The notes: generated from the sequence alone by a model not told the origin. 64,000 nt of DNA from Streptomyces physcomitrii (GCF_012273655.1 NZ_JAAWWP010000002.1:318017-382016); one strand, 5' to 3'. Numbered from the stretch's first letter, positions 10,152 to 19,359 are shown. Made by a program: numbers and translations.

Positions 10152-10709
10152 GCGCGTCCGTCCCTATCGTGATCTCGCCGCTCTGGCTTTCAGCGTCTCT
10201 GCTGTCTGCATGGGCGTGCCGCGACGGGCAACGTGACCTCAGCTGTTCGCATGTCACAAGGGAGGCGCACACGGAGTCCGGTGCGCGGCATGTCCGTCCG
10301 GCAGGTTATCGCCGCCGGGGCGGGGTCCCTAAATCACAGGTCACACCTGAGCGGTGATACCTGTCACAACTCCGTTAGTGACAATACTGAAAACTCACCG
10401 TCACACGAACTCCACATGTGGTGACCGACCAGGCATCTTGCCACGCACCGCACGTACGGAATCCCTGACTTCGCAGCCGCGGAGGGACGTCACGGGCGCG
10501 CATGACCCGGCTGACGCGCATGACCCGGCTGAGCGGGCGGGTCCGGTCAGCCGGTCAGCCGGTCAGCCGGTCAGCCGGTCAGCCGGTCAGTCGGTCAGCG
10601 GCAGGAAGGATGTGGCCGGTTCGGGTGACCTCCGCGCGCGCCTCTCCGCCGGCTCACTCCGGCTCCCTCGGCTACTCCCTGACCCAGGGCGGCAGGCCCG
10701 CGGCCACCC
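10152..10709 (-). promoter_or_regulatory. sucCD upstream region, no gene seen
   Basis: The part near sucC is relatively AT-rich. It holds a dyad CAGGT-CAC-ACCTG (10337-10349) and a second dyad GTGA-N6-TCAC about 10 bases on, plus, on the minus strand, TTGTCA at about 10376-10381 as a possible -35. The distal part holds an 8-bp tandem repeat and two copies of GCGCATGACCCGGCTGA. The promoter assignment is tentative. Confidence 0.4.
10543..10598. repeat. Octamer tandem repeat (CCGGTCAG)x7
   Basis: Six exact CCGGTCAG units start at 10543, and a seventh reads TCGGTCAG. They are preceded by two 17-base direct repeats containing CATGACCCGGCTGA. They lie between the VWA gene stop and the sucCD promoter. 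Function unknown. Confidence 0.9.
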
Positions 10710-11990
10710 TCACTTCCCGGTGTCGGGAATCGGCAGCGGCCGCTTCTCGATGGCGGCGGCCATCACCTCCGGGAACAGGTCGGGTGTGCAGGCGAAGGCG
10801 GGTGCGTCCAGAGCGGCCAGGGCGGCGGCGTGGTCCCGGTCGTAGGCGGGGGCGCCCTCGTCGGACAGGGCGAGCAGGGTCACGAACTGGACCCCGGAGG
10901 CCTTCATCGCGGCCACCCGGGAGAGCATCTCGTTGCGTATCCCGCCCTCGTAGAGGTCGGAGATGAGGACGACCACGGTGTCGGCGGGGCGGGTGATCTG
11001 CGACTGGCAGTACGCCAGCGCCCGGTTGATGTCGGTGCCGCCGCCGAGTTGGGTGCCGAAGAGGACGTCCACCGGGTCGTCGAGTTCGTCCGTCAGGTCG
11101 ACCACCGCCGTGTCGAAGACCACCAGCCGGGTCGCCAGGGAGCGCATCGAGGCCAGTACGGCACCGAACACCGAGGCGTACACCACCGAGGCGGCCATCG
11201 AACCGGACTGGTCGATGCAGAGGATCACGTCCTTCTTCACCGACTGCGCGGCCCTGCCGTAGCCGATCAGCCGCTCCGGCACGACGGTGCGGTACTCGGG
11301 CAGGTAGTGCTTGAGGTTGGCCGCGATGGTGCGGTTCCAGTCGATGTCGTGGTGGCGCGGCCTGCTGATCCGCGCGCTGCGGTCCAGGGCGCCGGTGAGC
11401 GTCGCCCTGGTCCGGGTCGCCAGCCGCTTCTCCAGGTCCTCGACCACCTTCCGTACGACCGCCCGCGCCGTCTCCTTGGTGGTCTCCGGCATGGCCTTGT
11501 TCAGCGAGAGCAGGGTGCCGACGAGGTGGACATCGGCCTCCACCGCCTCCAGCATCTCCGGCTCCAGGAGCAGGGTGCTCAGGCCCAGCCGGTCGATGGC
11601 GTCGCGCTGCATCACCTGCACGACGGAGGAGGGGAAGTACGTGCGGATGTCCCCGAGCCACCGGGCCACCGAGGGCGCGGAGGCCCCGAGCCCCGCCGAA
11701 CGCTCCCTGCCCCGGCCCTGGTTGTCCTTGCCCCCGTAGAGCGCGGAGAGCGCCCCGTCCATCGCCGCGTCGCGCCCGCTCAGCGCCTGCCCGGTGCCGT
11801 CGGCCGCCTCGCCGCCGAGCACCAGCCGCCAGCGCCGCAAGCGCTCCTCGGCCCCGGCCGCCGCCTCCGGGGCCGCCATGTGGGCCCCCGCCTCCGGGGC
11901 CCCCGCATGGGCCGCCGCCGGGACCGCCCCCGCATCTCCCCGACCCGCCGATCCAGCGCCCTGTGCCGGATCCCGCCTCGTGCCGTTCAC
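10710..11990 (-). CDS. VWA-domain protein of the MoxR/DUF5682 cluster
   Basis: About 426 residues from the GTG at 11990, chosen because GGGGGAG lies eight bases upstream; a GTG at 11999 and later starts are possible. The N-terminal 60 or so residues are Ala/Gly-rich, followed by a conserved helical region (RLRRWRLVLGG, GRDAAMDGALSALY). The C-terminal von Willebrand A domain has a full MIDAS: DQSGSM, then GGGTDIN, then ISDLYEG. VWA proteins of this kind usually partner a MoxR AAA ATPase, and one is encoded two genes upstream. Last gene of the leftward operon. It probably has an adaptor or chaperone-like role in the cytoplasm; the substrate is unknown. Confidence 0.9.
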   Translation of the reverse strand: MNGTRRDPAQGAGSAGRGDAGAVPAAAHAGAPEAGAHMAAPEAAAGAEERLRRWRLVLGGEAADGTGQALSGRDAAMDGALSALYGGKDNQGRGRERSAGLGASAPSVARWLGDIRTYFPSSVVQVMQRDAIDRLGLSTLLLEPEMLEAVEADVHLVGTLLSLNKAMPETTKETARAVVRKVVEDLEKRLATRTRATLTGALDRSARISRPRHHDIDWNRTIAANLKHYLPEYRTVVPERLIGYGRAAQSVKKDVILCIDQSGSMAASVVYASVFGAVLASMRSLATRLVVFDTAVVDLTDELDDPVDVLFGTQLGGGTDINRALAYCQSQITRPADTVVVLISDLYEGGIRNEMLSRVAAMKASGVQFVTLLALSDEGAPAYDRDHAAALAALDAPAFACTPDLFPEVMAAAIEKRPLPIPDTGK

Positions 11991-12064
11991 CGCCGTCACT
12001 CCCCCATCCGCCTCGCCGCTCAACTGTCTGCCGTGCTGCTTGCCGTCCTGCCTGCCGTCCGCGC

Positions 12065-14923
12065 TCAACTGCCCGTCACCACCGATGCGTCGGCCGTCCC
12101 GCCGCCCCGCCCGAGGAGGAGGTACAGCACCGGCAGCACCGCGTCCGCCCGCGCGCCGTCCAGCTCCGGGGCGAACCCGGGGAGCACAGGTCCCGGACCG
12201 CCCGCGGCCGGGTCCGCCCCCGCCGGGCCGCGCCGGACCAGCTCGCCGAGGCTCCGGCGCACGCCCGCCTCGTAGGCGCTGAAGGTGCGCCGCAGGAGCG
12301 GGAGTACGTCGTTGAACGCGGTCTCCGGTACTCCGGTGAGCCAGCGGTCGACCAGGCCCAGGAGGCGTTCGTCGTGGACGAGGAGCATGCCGCCGGAGCC
12401 GCCGCCGACGAAGCCCTCGATCCAGGCGGCGGCCTCGGCGGGCGGGGTGCCGCGGGAGAGGGCGAGGCCCATCAGGCGGGCCGCCTCCTCCGCCGTCAGC
12501 TCGCCCTCGTCGAGCAGCAGCCGCGCACACCGGCCGCGCAGCACCCCGGCCACCGTGTCCCGGCCGGCCAGCACCCGCAGCACGCGCCACCAGCGGGTGC
12601 GTATGCCGGAGCGGTCCGGACCGGCGGGGTGAGAGGCTTCGGCGGCCTCAACGCCGGTTGCCTCGGCGCCGGTTGGCTCGATTCCCGTGGGGTCAGCGCC
12701 GGTTGGCACCGCTCCCCTTGCCTCGGTGCCGGTCGACTCGGCTCCCGTAGCGTCAGCCCCGGTTGCCCGGACGGCCGCTGCCTCGGCCCCGGTCGCCCCG
12801 TCGGCCGTCGCACTGCCGTCCGGGCCGCCGGACCCCGCACCGGCGCCCGCGCCCTCTCCCTCCGGACCGGCCGCGAGCAGTCCCACCGCCGAGTGGACCG
12901 CGTCGAGGTGGCGGCGCATCTCCTGGGCCGCGTCCGGGTCCAGGGCCGCGCAGGCGGCGGGCAGGCCCACGAAGACGCGTTCGGCGAGCCCGGCCGCGAC
13001 CTCGGCGAGGGCGCCGGTGTCGGTGCCGCGGACGTCGCCGTACCGCAGGGAGCGCACCAGGGCGGGCAGGGCCTGGGCGAGGTGGCCGACGTCCGAGTCC
13101 AGGGCCGCGCGGTCGGCGAGCACCCGCATCACCACCGGCAGGGCCCTGGGCAGCCCGGCGAGCAGGCAGTGCTCGGCGAGCGCGGTGACCTCGGCGAGGG
13201 CGGTGGCGGAGACGGCCTCGGTCTCCGCCTTCGCCGAGGCGGCGGCCTGCACCGTGGTGCCCCAGACCCCGGCCTCGGCGACCCGGACGGACAACTCCGG
13301 CTCCCAGCAGAGCCGCCAGCTCTCCCGGAAGGTGCCCGTCCCGCCGCGGCCCGCGGCCGGTTCGCCCCAGCCGATGCCGAGCAGCCGCAGCCGGTGCAGC
13401 AGGCGGCTGCGGGCACCGTCGGTCTCACCGCGCAGGTCGAGGTCGAGCTCGCGTTCCAGCGCCTCCGGCTTGAGCCGCAGCCGGCGCTGGAGCCGGGTGA
13501 GGTCGCGCTGGAGCGGCACCGCCGGAGCCGAGTCGGGCACCTCGCCGAGGACATCGCCGATCACCAGCCGGTCGCGCACCAGGTCGAGGGGCACATCGGA
13601 GCCCTCGCACAGGACGGCCCGGATGGCGTCAGTGGTCTCCGCGAGTCCGGCCAGCGGGCGGCCGCGCATCACCGCGAGGGTCTCCGCGAGCCGTACCGCC
13701 TCGATGACATGGGCCGAGGAGACGATCCGGTCCTCCTCCCGCAGCAGCCCGGCGACCTTGGTCATCCAGCGGGTCACCGGCCGGTCCGGGGCGTGGAAGA
13801 GGTGCCCGTACCAGCCCGGTGACTCGATGCCCGCGCCGTACCCCCCTTCCCGCGACAGCCTGCGGTGCGTCCAGGGCACCCAGGTCATCTCGGTCCTGAT
13901 CTTCGGCAGCCCCTTGAGCAGGGCCCGGTCGGCGGTGAGCGTGGGCCGCTCACGCAGGGCGGGCACATGCCAGGCGCCGCAGACCACGGCCACCTGCTCG
14001 CCGTACTCCTTCTGGGCGGCCCGGAGCCGGAGGCGCATATGGGCCTCCCGTACGAGGTCGCGGTCCTGGCCGGGCGCCTCCCGCGGGCTCGGCGGCCCCT
14101 GCCCGGCGTCAGCCTCCGCCTCCGCTTCCGCCCGGTCGTGTCCCGTGTCCCCGGCGGGCCGCTCGCGCAGCGCGGTCATCGCCTCGGCCAGCGCCTCGAA
14201 GGGCGCGAGCGCCTCCGCACCGCTCGCGCCGCGGTGCTCCACGGCGTCCTCCCACCAGCGCTCGGGGTCGTCGTACCCCGCGGTCCGCGCGAGGACGGCC
14301 AGCGGATCGCTGCGGACCGCCCCGGCATCCGGGGGACCCTGGCCCTCCCCGCCCCGGCCTGGCCCCGGCTCGCCCGGTGCCGCCTCCCCGTCCGGCCCCT
14401 CGGCGGGGAACCGGCCGCCGTCCGGGGCGACTTCCGGGAAGCCGTCCCGCTGCTCCTGGCGGGCGGCCCGCTCCTCGCGGTGGAGGGCGAGGCTGTGGGC
14501 GGCCGGGAGGTCGATGAACCGGACCGGGACCCCGTGCCGCAGGGCCCACCGGAGGGCGACCCACTCCGGCGAGAACTCGGCGAACGGCCAGAAGGAGGAG
14601 GTGCCCGGCTCGTCCACCGCGTGCGCGAGCAGCGCGACCGGTGGCCGCATGCCCTCCTCGGCCGCGAGGGCGAGCAGCCCGTCGGCCTCCGGCGGGCCCT
14701 CGATCAGGACCGCCCGCGGGCGCGCCGCGTCCAGCGCCGCCCGCACCGCACGCGCCGAGCCGGGCCCGTGGTGCCGGACACCCAGCAGCAACGGCCAGTC
14801 CACGGCGGCCACTCCGGCTCCCCCGGCCGCCTCTCCGCTCACCACCGCTGCCCCCGCCCCTACGGCCTTCTCCGCCCCCGCGTGCACCCCCGCGGTCTCC
14901 TCCACCGCGCCGGGGACGCTCAT
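12065..14923 (-). CDS. DUF5682 family protein
   Basis: About 952 residues from the ATG at 14923, which overlaps the MoxR stop (ATGA). It begins with a variable Ala/Gly tail, then the conserved core (LLLGVRHHGPGSARAV, VLIEGPPEADGLL, VRFIDLPAAHSLAL, CGAWHVPAL) seen in the actinobacterial DUF5682 family. A Thr/Gly/Ala/Glu linker with repeated xTGAE-like units lies near residues 700-770 (encoded about 12630-12790). The C-terminal 200 residues are helical. The HHGPGSA and GAWH segments resemble the erythromycin-esterase/TraB-like fold, but that is a guess. Always genetically linked to MoxR and VWA proteins; biochemical role unknown. Confidence 0.88.
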   Translation of the reverse strand: MSVPGAVEETAGVHAGAEKAVGAGAAVVSGEAAGGAGVAAVDWPLLLGVRHHGPGSARAVRAALDAARPRAVLIEGPPEADGLLALAAEEGMRPPVALLAHAVDEPGTSSFWPFAEFSPEWVALRWALRHGVPVRFIDLPAAHSLALHREERAARQEQRDGFPEVAPDGGRFPAEGPDGEAAPGEPGPGRGGEGQGPPDAGAVRSDPLAVLARTAGYDDPERWWEDAVEHRGASGAEALAPFEALAEAMTALRERPAGDTGHDRAEAEAEADAGQGPPSPREAPGQDRDLVREAHMRLRLRAAQKEYGEQVAVVCGAWHVPALRERPTLTADRALLKGLPKIRTEMTWVPWTHRRLSREGGYGAGIESPGWYGHLFHAPDRPVTRWMTKVAGLLREEDRIVSSAHVIEAVRLAETLAVMRGRPLAGLAETTDAIRAVLCEGSDVPLDLVRDRLVIGDVLGEVPDSAPAVPLQRDLTRLQRRLRLKPEALERELDLDLRGETDGARSRLLHRLRLLGIGWGEPAAGRGGTGTFRESWRLCWEPELSVRVAEAGVWGTTVQAAASAKAETEAVSATALAEVTALAEHCLLAGLPRALPVVMRVLADRAALDSDVGHLAQALPALVRSLRYGDVRGTDTGALAEVAAGLAERVFVGLPAACAALDPDAAQEMRRHLDAVHSAVGLLAAGPEGEGAGAGAGSGGPDGSATADGATGAEAAAVRATGADATGAESTGTEARGAVPTGADPTGIEPTGAEATGVEAAEASHPAGPDRSGIRTRWWRVLRVLAGRDTVAGVLRGRCARLLLDEGELTAEEAARLMGLALSRGTPPAEAAAWIEGFVGGGSGGMLLVHDERLLGLVDRWLTGVPETAFNDVLPLLRRTFSAYEAGVRRSLGELVRRGPAGADPAAGGPGPVLPGFAPELDGARADAVLPVLYLLLGRGGGTADASVVTGS

Positions 14924-16053
14924 GCGCTCACCTCCCGGCAGGCGCGGTAGAAGTCCTTCCAGCCCTCGCGCTCGCGGACGACCGCCTCCAGGTACTCCTG
15001 CCAGACCACCCGGTCCGCCGCCGGGTCGCGGACCACGGCGCCGAGGATGCCCGCGGCGACATCGCCGGGCCGCAGCACCCCGTCCCCGAAGTGGGCGGCG
15101 AGGGCGAGGCCGTTGGTCACCACCGAGATCGCCTCGGCCGTGGAGAGGGTGCCGCTCGGCGACTTCACCTTCGTCCGGCCGTCCGCGGTGACGCCGTCGC
15201 GCAGCTCGCGGAAGACGGTCACCACCCGGCGTATCTCGTCGATCCCCTCGGGCGCCGCCGGGAGATCGAGCGAGCGGCCGATCTGGTCGACGCGGCGGGA
15301 GACGATGTCGACCTCGGCCTCGGCGCTCTCCGGCAGCGGCAGCACCACCGTGTTGAACCGGCGCCGCAGCGCGCTCGACAGGTCGTTGACCCCGCGGTCG
15401 CGGTCGTTGGCGGTGGCGATGAGGTTGAAGCCGCGGACCGCCTGCACCTCCTGGCCCAACTCCGGTATCGGCAGCGTCTTCTCGGACAGGATGGTGATCA
15501 GGGTGTCCTGGACGTCCGCCGGGATCCGGGTCAGCTCCTCGACCCGGGCGGTCATCCCCTCGGCCATGGCGCGCATCACCGGGCTCGGCACCAGGGCCTC
15601 GCGGCTCGGCCCGTGGGCGAGCAGCCGGGCGTAGTTCCAGCCGTAGCGGATCGCCTCCTCCGGGGTGCCCGCGGTGCCCTGCACCAGCAGGGTCGAGTCG
15701 CCGCTGACGGCGGCCGCGAGATGTTCGGAGACCCAGGTCTTGGCGGTGCCCGGCACCCCGAGCAGCAGCAGCGCCCGGTCGGTGGCGAGGGTGGTCACGG
15801 CCACCTCGACGATGCGGCGGGGGCCGACGTACTTGGGGGTGATGACGGTGCCGTCCGCGAGGGTGCCGCCGAGCAGATAGGTCGCCACCGCCCACGGCGA
15901 GAGCTTCCACCGGGCCGGGCGCGGGCGGTCGTCCCGCGCGGCGAGCGCGGCGAGTTCGGCCGCGAAGGCGTCCTCGGCGTGCGGTCGCAGCGCCTCGCCG
16001 TCCTCCGCCCGGCTGTGCTCCGCACTCGTCGGATTGTCCACGGTCACGGACAT
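14920..16053 (-). CDS. MoxR-family AAA+ ATPase
   Basis: About 377 residues from the ATG at 16053 (GGAGGGGG upstream). Walker A is GVPGTAKT. Other AAA features are SEKTLPIPELG, NLIATANDRDRGVNDLSSALRRRF (sensor 1 and arginine finger) and a C-terminal helical lid. MoxR ATPases act with VWA proteins to remodel or activate target complexes. It heads the MoxR-DUF5682-VWA operon, whose 35-base leader follows a promoter that fits the RecA-independent DNA-damage motif. Divergent from the SWIM gene. Confidence 0.93.
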   Translation of the reverse strand: MSVTVDNPTSAEHSRAEDGEALRPHAEDAFAAELAALAARDDRPRPARWKLSPWAVATYLLGGTLADGTVITPKYVGPRRIVEVAVTTLATDRALLLLGVPGTAKTWVSEHLAAAVSGDSTLLVQGTAGTPEEAIRYGWNYARLLAHGPSREALVPSPVMRAMAEGMTARVEELTRIPADVQDTLITILSEKTLPIPELGQEVQAVRGFNLIATANDRDRGVNDLSSALRRRFNTVVLPLPESAEAEVDIVSRRVDQIGRSLDLPAAPEGIDEIRRVVTVFRELRDGVTADGRTKVKSPSGTLSTAEAISVVTNGLALAAHFGDGVLRPGDVAAGILGAVVRDPAADRVVWQEYLEAVVREREGWKDFYRACREVSA

Positions 16054-16094
16054 GGAACTGTCCCCCTCCAGCTGTTCCTGATCGGACGTCGCCC

Positions 16095-16117
16095 ACCGTG
16101 CACCACCCCACTGACAA
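16095..16117 (-). promoter_or_regulatory. RecA-independent DNA-damage-type promoter (MoxR operon)
   Basis: Read on the minus strand: TTGTCAGTG (16117-16109), 8 bases, then CACGGT (16100-16095). It matches the TTGTCRGTG-N8-TAnnnT consensus described for PafBC-dependent mycobacterial promoters except for C in place of T at the first -10 position. The start site would lie near 16088, giving a leader of about 35 bases with a ribosome site. Confidence 0.65.
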
Positions 16118-16166
16118 TCGCCCCTGACCTGCGAGGACTTCGCCACGAGGCCGAGGGCAGGGGGCA

Positions 16167-16189
16167 TTGTCAGTGGCGGGTCCTACGGT
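16167..16189 (+). promoter_or_regulatory. RecA-independent DNA-damage-type promoter (SWIM gene)
   Basis: TTGTCAGTG (16167-16175), GCGGGTCC (8 bases), TACGGT (16184-16189). This is a full match to TTGTCRGTG-N8-TAnnnT. Only seven bases separate the -10 from the ATG at 16197, so the transcript should be leaderless and that start is well supported. Together with the minus-strand copy it forms an 11-bp inverted repeat (16108-16118 and 16166-16176). Confidence 0.8.
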
Positions 16190-16196
16190 CGGGGAC

Positions 16197-17555
16197 ATGA
16201 ATCAGCAGGGGGTGCGCTGGACGGCTGATCAGGTGCTGGCACTGGCTCCTGACGCCTCGTCGCGCAAAGCGGGAAGCAAGCTCGGCACCGCCGGGCCGTG
16301 GTCCGACGCGGGCAGTACCGGCGCGGGCACGGTCTGGGGTCTGTGCCGGGGCAGCGGCAGCAAGCCGTACCAGACGGTCGTGGATCTCGCGGACACCGCG
16401 GGCCCGGCCTACAAGTGCAGTTGTCCCAGCCGGAAGTTCCCGTGCAAGCACGCGCTGGGGCTGCTGCTCCTGTGGTCGGGGGCGGACCCGGCGGTGGCCG
16501 GGGGCGAGCCGCCCGGCTGGGCCGAGGAGTGGCTGGCGGGCCGCCGGGCGCGGGCGCAGCAGAAGCACGAGGGCGAGGGGTCCGGGGCCGCCCGGCCGAA
16601 GACGGCGGATCCGGCGGCCGCGGCGAAGCGGGCGGCGCGGCGGGCCGAGCGGATCAGCGCGGGCGCGAGCGAGCTGGAGCAGCGCCTCGGCGATCTGCTG
16701 CGCGGCGGCCTCGCCTCGGCGGAGCAGGCGGGGTACGGGCTGTGGGAGGAGACGGCCGCCCGGATGGTGGACGCCCAGGCGCCCGGACTCGCCTCCCGGG
16801 TACGCGAGTTGGGCGCGGTACCGGCCTCCGGCCCGGGGTGGCCGGTGCGGCTCCTGGAGGAGTGCGCCCTGGCCCACCTCCTCGGGCAGGGCTGGCTGCG
16901 CCGCGCCTCGCTGCCGCCGGAGCTGGCGGCCACCGTGGCGGCCAGGGTCGGTCTGCCGCCCGCCGGGAAGGGGCCCGCGGTGCGCGACGACTGGCTCGTC
17001 CTCGCCCGGTACGACACCGCCGAGGGCCATCTCGTCACCCGGCGCACCTGGGTGCACGGCGCCCGCTCGGAGCAGACCGCGCTGCTCCTCTCCTTCGGCG
17101 CGGCCGGCCGCGCGCCCGCCCTCGCGCTGCCGGTCGGCCTCAGCCTGGACGCCGAGCTGTCCGCGCATCCCGGCGGCGGGGGGCTCCGCGCCGACCTGGG
17201 CGAGCAGTTCGCGGCCCCGGGTCCCGGGGAGCACCGGCCCGCCGGGGTCGGCCCCGCGGAGGCGCTCGACCGGTACGGCAGGGCGCTGCGCGAGGACCCC
17301 TGGCTGGAGTCCTGGCCGGTGACGCTGCGCGCGGCGGTCCCGGCGCGCGCGGGCGAGGGCTGGCAGCTCGCCGACCCGGAGCAGGGCACCGCCCTCCCGC
17401 TCGCGCCCGCGGCCCAGGGCAAGGAGGGCCTGTGGCGCCTCATAGCCCTCTCCGGCGGCGCCCCGGTGACCGTCTTCGGGGAGTGCGGCCACCGCGGCTT
17501 CACCCCCCTCGCGGCCTGGGAACCGGCGGTCGGGGAGGTGGTCTCGCTGTGCTGA
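16197..17555 (+). CDS. SWIM zinc-finger protein
   Basis: 452 residues. The SWIM motif CxCx6CxH is at residues 74-85 (C74, C76, C83, H85), a zinc site associated with DNA or protein binding. A charged Ala/Arg/Lys-rich stretch follows, and then a helical C-terminal region of unknown fold. No ribosome site precedes the ATG, which fits the leaderless transcript predicted from the upstream promoter. It is followed 64 bases later by a DUF5691 gene. SWIM and DUF5691 genes are regularly found beside MoxR/DUF5682/VWA genes; a shared function in stress or repair is inference. Confidence 0.9.
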   Translation: MNQQGVRWTADQVLALAPDASSRKAGSKLGTAGPWSDAGSTGAGTVWGLCRGSGSKPYQTVVDLADTAGPAYKCSCPSRKFPCKHALGLLLLWSGADPAVAGGEPPGWAEEWLAGRRARAQQKHEGEGSGAARPKTADPAAAAKRAARRAERISAGASELEQRLGDLLRGGLASAEQAGYGLWEETAARMVDAQAPGLASRVRELGAVPASGPGWPVRLLEECALAHLLGQGWLRRASLPPELAATVAARVGLPPAGKGPAVRDDWLVLARYDTAEGHLVTRRTWVHGARSEQTALLLSFGAAGRAPALALPVGLSLDAELSAHPGGGGLRADLGEQFAAPGPGEHRPAGVGPAEALDRYGRALREDPWLESWPVTLRAAVPARAGEGWQLADPEQGTALPLAPAAQGKEGLWRLIALSGGAPVTVFGECGHRGFTPLAAWEPAVGEVVSLC

Positions 17556-17619
17556 ACGGCCGCGGGGCACAGGGCGGTTGCGGGGACGGACGACGGGGAC
17601 ACCGGGTGAGGAGCGGGTC

Positions 17620-19359
17620 ATGGGTGTGACGGCGACACAGGAGCAGGCCGCGGGCACGGCGGCGCGGACGGAGGCCGAGGCCGACTGGGAGGAGCTGGTC
17701 ACCGCCGCCCTGCTCGGCACCGAGCGCCGCACCCCGCCGGTGCGGCGGACCGGCGGGAGCCCGTCGGCGGCGCTCCTGGACGCCGCCGCGGTGCAGACGG
17801 TGCGCCGCAGGGCCGGGCTGCGTCCCGCGGCGGCCGCCGCGCCACTGGAGGCGGCCGGAGAGGACCCCCGCCCCGCGCCGCCCGCCGAGGCGGTGCGTCG
17901 GCTGTCCCTGCTGCTCACCGACCGCCCGGGCAGCGGGAACGGCCGCCGCGGCAGCGCCCCCGACCTCCTCGAACTGCTCCCGCAGTGGCTCTCCCTCGCC
18001 AACTCCCTCGGGTACCGGGCGCCTTCACCCCTGCTGCCCGCCCTCCTGGACGCGGCGCGCGGGCGCAGCGACCTGCGGGCGGAGGTGCTCGCCTTCACCG
18101 GTGTCCGCGGGCTCTGGCTGGCGCGGCTCAACCCGGACTGGAAGTACGCCCTGCGCGCCACCCCCGGCAGCGGCGCCTCGCTCCCGGCCCCGGAGGACGC
18201 GGCACAGGTCACCCGGCTCTGGGAGGAGGGCCTGTTCGCCGAGCGGGTGGCGCTGCTGTCCGCCGGGCGCCGGCACGATCCCGCGGCGGCCCGGGAGCTG
18301 CTCGCCTCGACCTGGACGAGCGAACGCGCCGAGGACCGGCTGATGTTCCTGGACTCGCTCCGTACGGGGCTCTCGGCGGCCGACGAGCCCTTCCTCGAAC
18401 AGGCGCTGACCGACCGCAGCCGCAATGTCCGGGCGACCGCGGCCGAGCTGCTCTCCGCCCTGCCGGGCTCGGCGCTCGCCGGGCGGATGGCGGAGCGGGC
18501 CGCCGCCTGTGTGCGGCTGGAGTCCACCGCCGCCGGGGCCCGGCTGCTCGTCGAACCGCCCCGGGAGTGCGACGCGGGCATGGAGCGGGACGGCGTGGTA
18601 CGCAACCGTCCGGCCGGACGGGGTGAACGCGCCTGGTGGCTGGGCCAGTTGGTGGAGGCGGCGCCGCTTTCCCAGTGGTCCGGGCACTTCGGCGGCCGGA
18701 GCCCGCAGGAGATCGTCGCCCTGGAGGTGGCCGACGAGTGGCGGCACGAGCTGCACGCCGCCTGGTGCCGGGCCGCCGTCCGGCAGTCCGACGCCCACTG
18801 GTCGCGCGCCCTGCTCGCGGAGCCCGGCGCCCCGGTGGCCGACGGGCCGGGAGCCGCCTCGCTGTCCGAGCGCGCCCGGCTGCTGGGGATACTCCCCGCG
18901 GCCGAACGCGCGGAGTGGGTGGCCGCCTTCCTCCCGGTGCACGGCCTCTCCGAGGCGTTCCAGCTCCTGGGGACCTGCGCGAGCCCCTGGGCGCCCGGCC
19001 TCGGGAGTGCGGTGGTGGACGCCCTCAACATCGCCCGGGACGCGGGGAGTTACCCGTGGAGCTTCAGCGGGGTGCTCGGCCTCGCCGAACGCTGCCTGGA
19101 CCCGGCGGAGGCCGGACGCCTGGCTCCGCTGGCCGCGATACCCGACGAGGCGGAGGACGCCGCCCCCGGCGCGGGCGGCTACTGGGCCGAGGCCTTCCAA
19201 CGCCTGCTCGGCACCCTGAACCTGCGCGCGACCATGCGCACGGAACTCCTCGCGGGGCGCGAGCGGGACCGGGCGGGCACGGCGGCGGCGTCGGGCACGG
19301 CGGGCTCAGCGGACACGGCGAGCCCGGCGGAGGCACCCGGCGCGGCCACAGCGGAGTAG
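17620..19359 (+). CDS. DUF5691 family protein
   Basis: 579 residues from the ATG at 17620 (GAGGAGC upstream). The sequence has the family pattern EELVTAALLGTERRTPP near the N-terminus, a leucine-rich helical body resembling HEAT-like repeats (LTDRSRNVRATAAELLSALPGSALAGRMAERA), and an Ala/Gly/Thr tail. No catalytic motif is seen, so a scaffold or adaptor role is likely. Second gene of the rightward arm of the divergent cluster, 64 bases after the SWIM gene and probably co-transcribed with it. Confidence 0.88.
   Translation: MGVTATQEQAAGTAARTEAEADWEELVTAALLGTERRTPPVRRTGGSPSAALLDAAAVQTVRRRAGLRPAAAAAPLEAAGEDPRPAPPAEAVRRLSLLLTDRPGSGNGRRGSAPDLLELLPQWLSLANSLGYRAPSPLLPALLDAARGRSDLRAEVLAFTGVRGLWLARLNPDWKYALRATPGSGASLPAPEDAAQVTRLWEEGLFAERVALLSAGRRHDPAAARELLASTWTSERAEDRLMFLDSLRTGLSAADEPFLEQALTDRSRNVRATAAELLSALPGSALAGRMAERAAACVRLESTAAGARLLVEPPRECDAGMERDGVVRNRPAGRGERAWWLGQLVEAAPLSQWSGHFGGRSPQEIVALEVADEWRHELHAAWCRAAVRQSDAHWSRALLAEPGAPVADGPGAASLSERARLLGILPAAERAEWVAAFLPVHGLSEAFQLLGTCASPWAPGLGSAVVDALNIARDAGSYPWSFSGVLGLAERCLDPAEAGRLAPLAAIPDEAEDAAPGAGGYWAEAFQRLLGTLNLRATMRTELLAGRERDRAGTAAASGTAGSADTASPAEAPGAATAE

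Noticed and set aside
14924..16198. N-terminal extension of the DUF5682 frame
   Set aside because: It overlaps the MoxR gene in another frame; the ATG at 14923 with ATGA overlap is the natural start.
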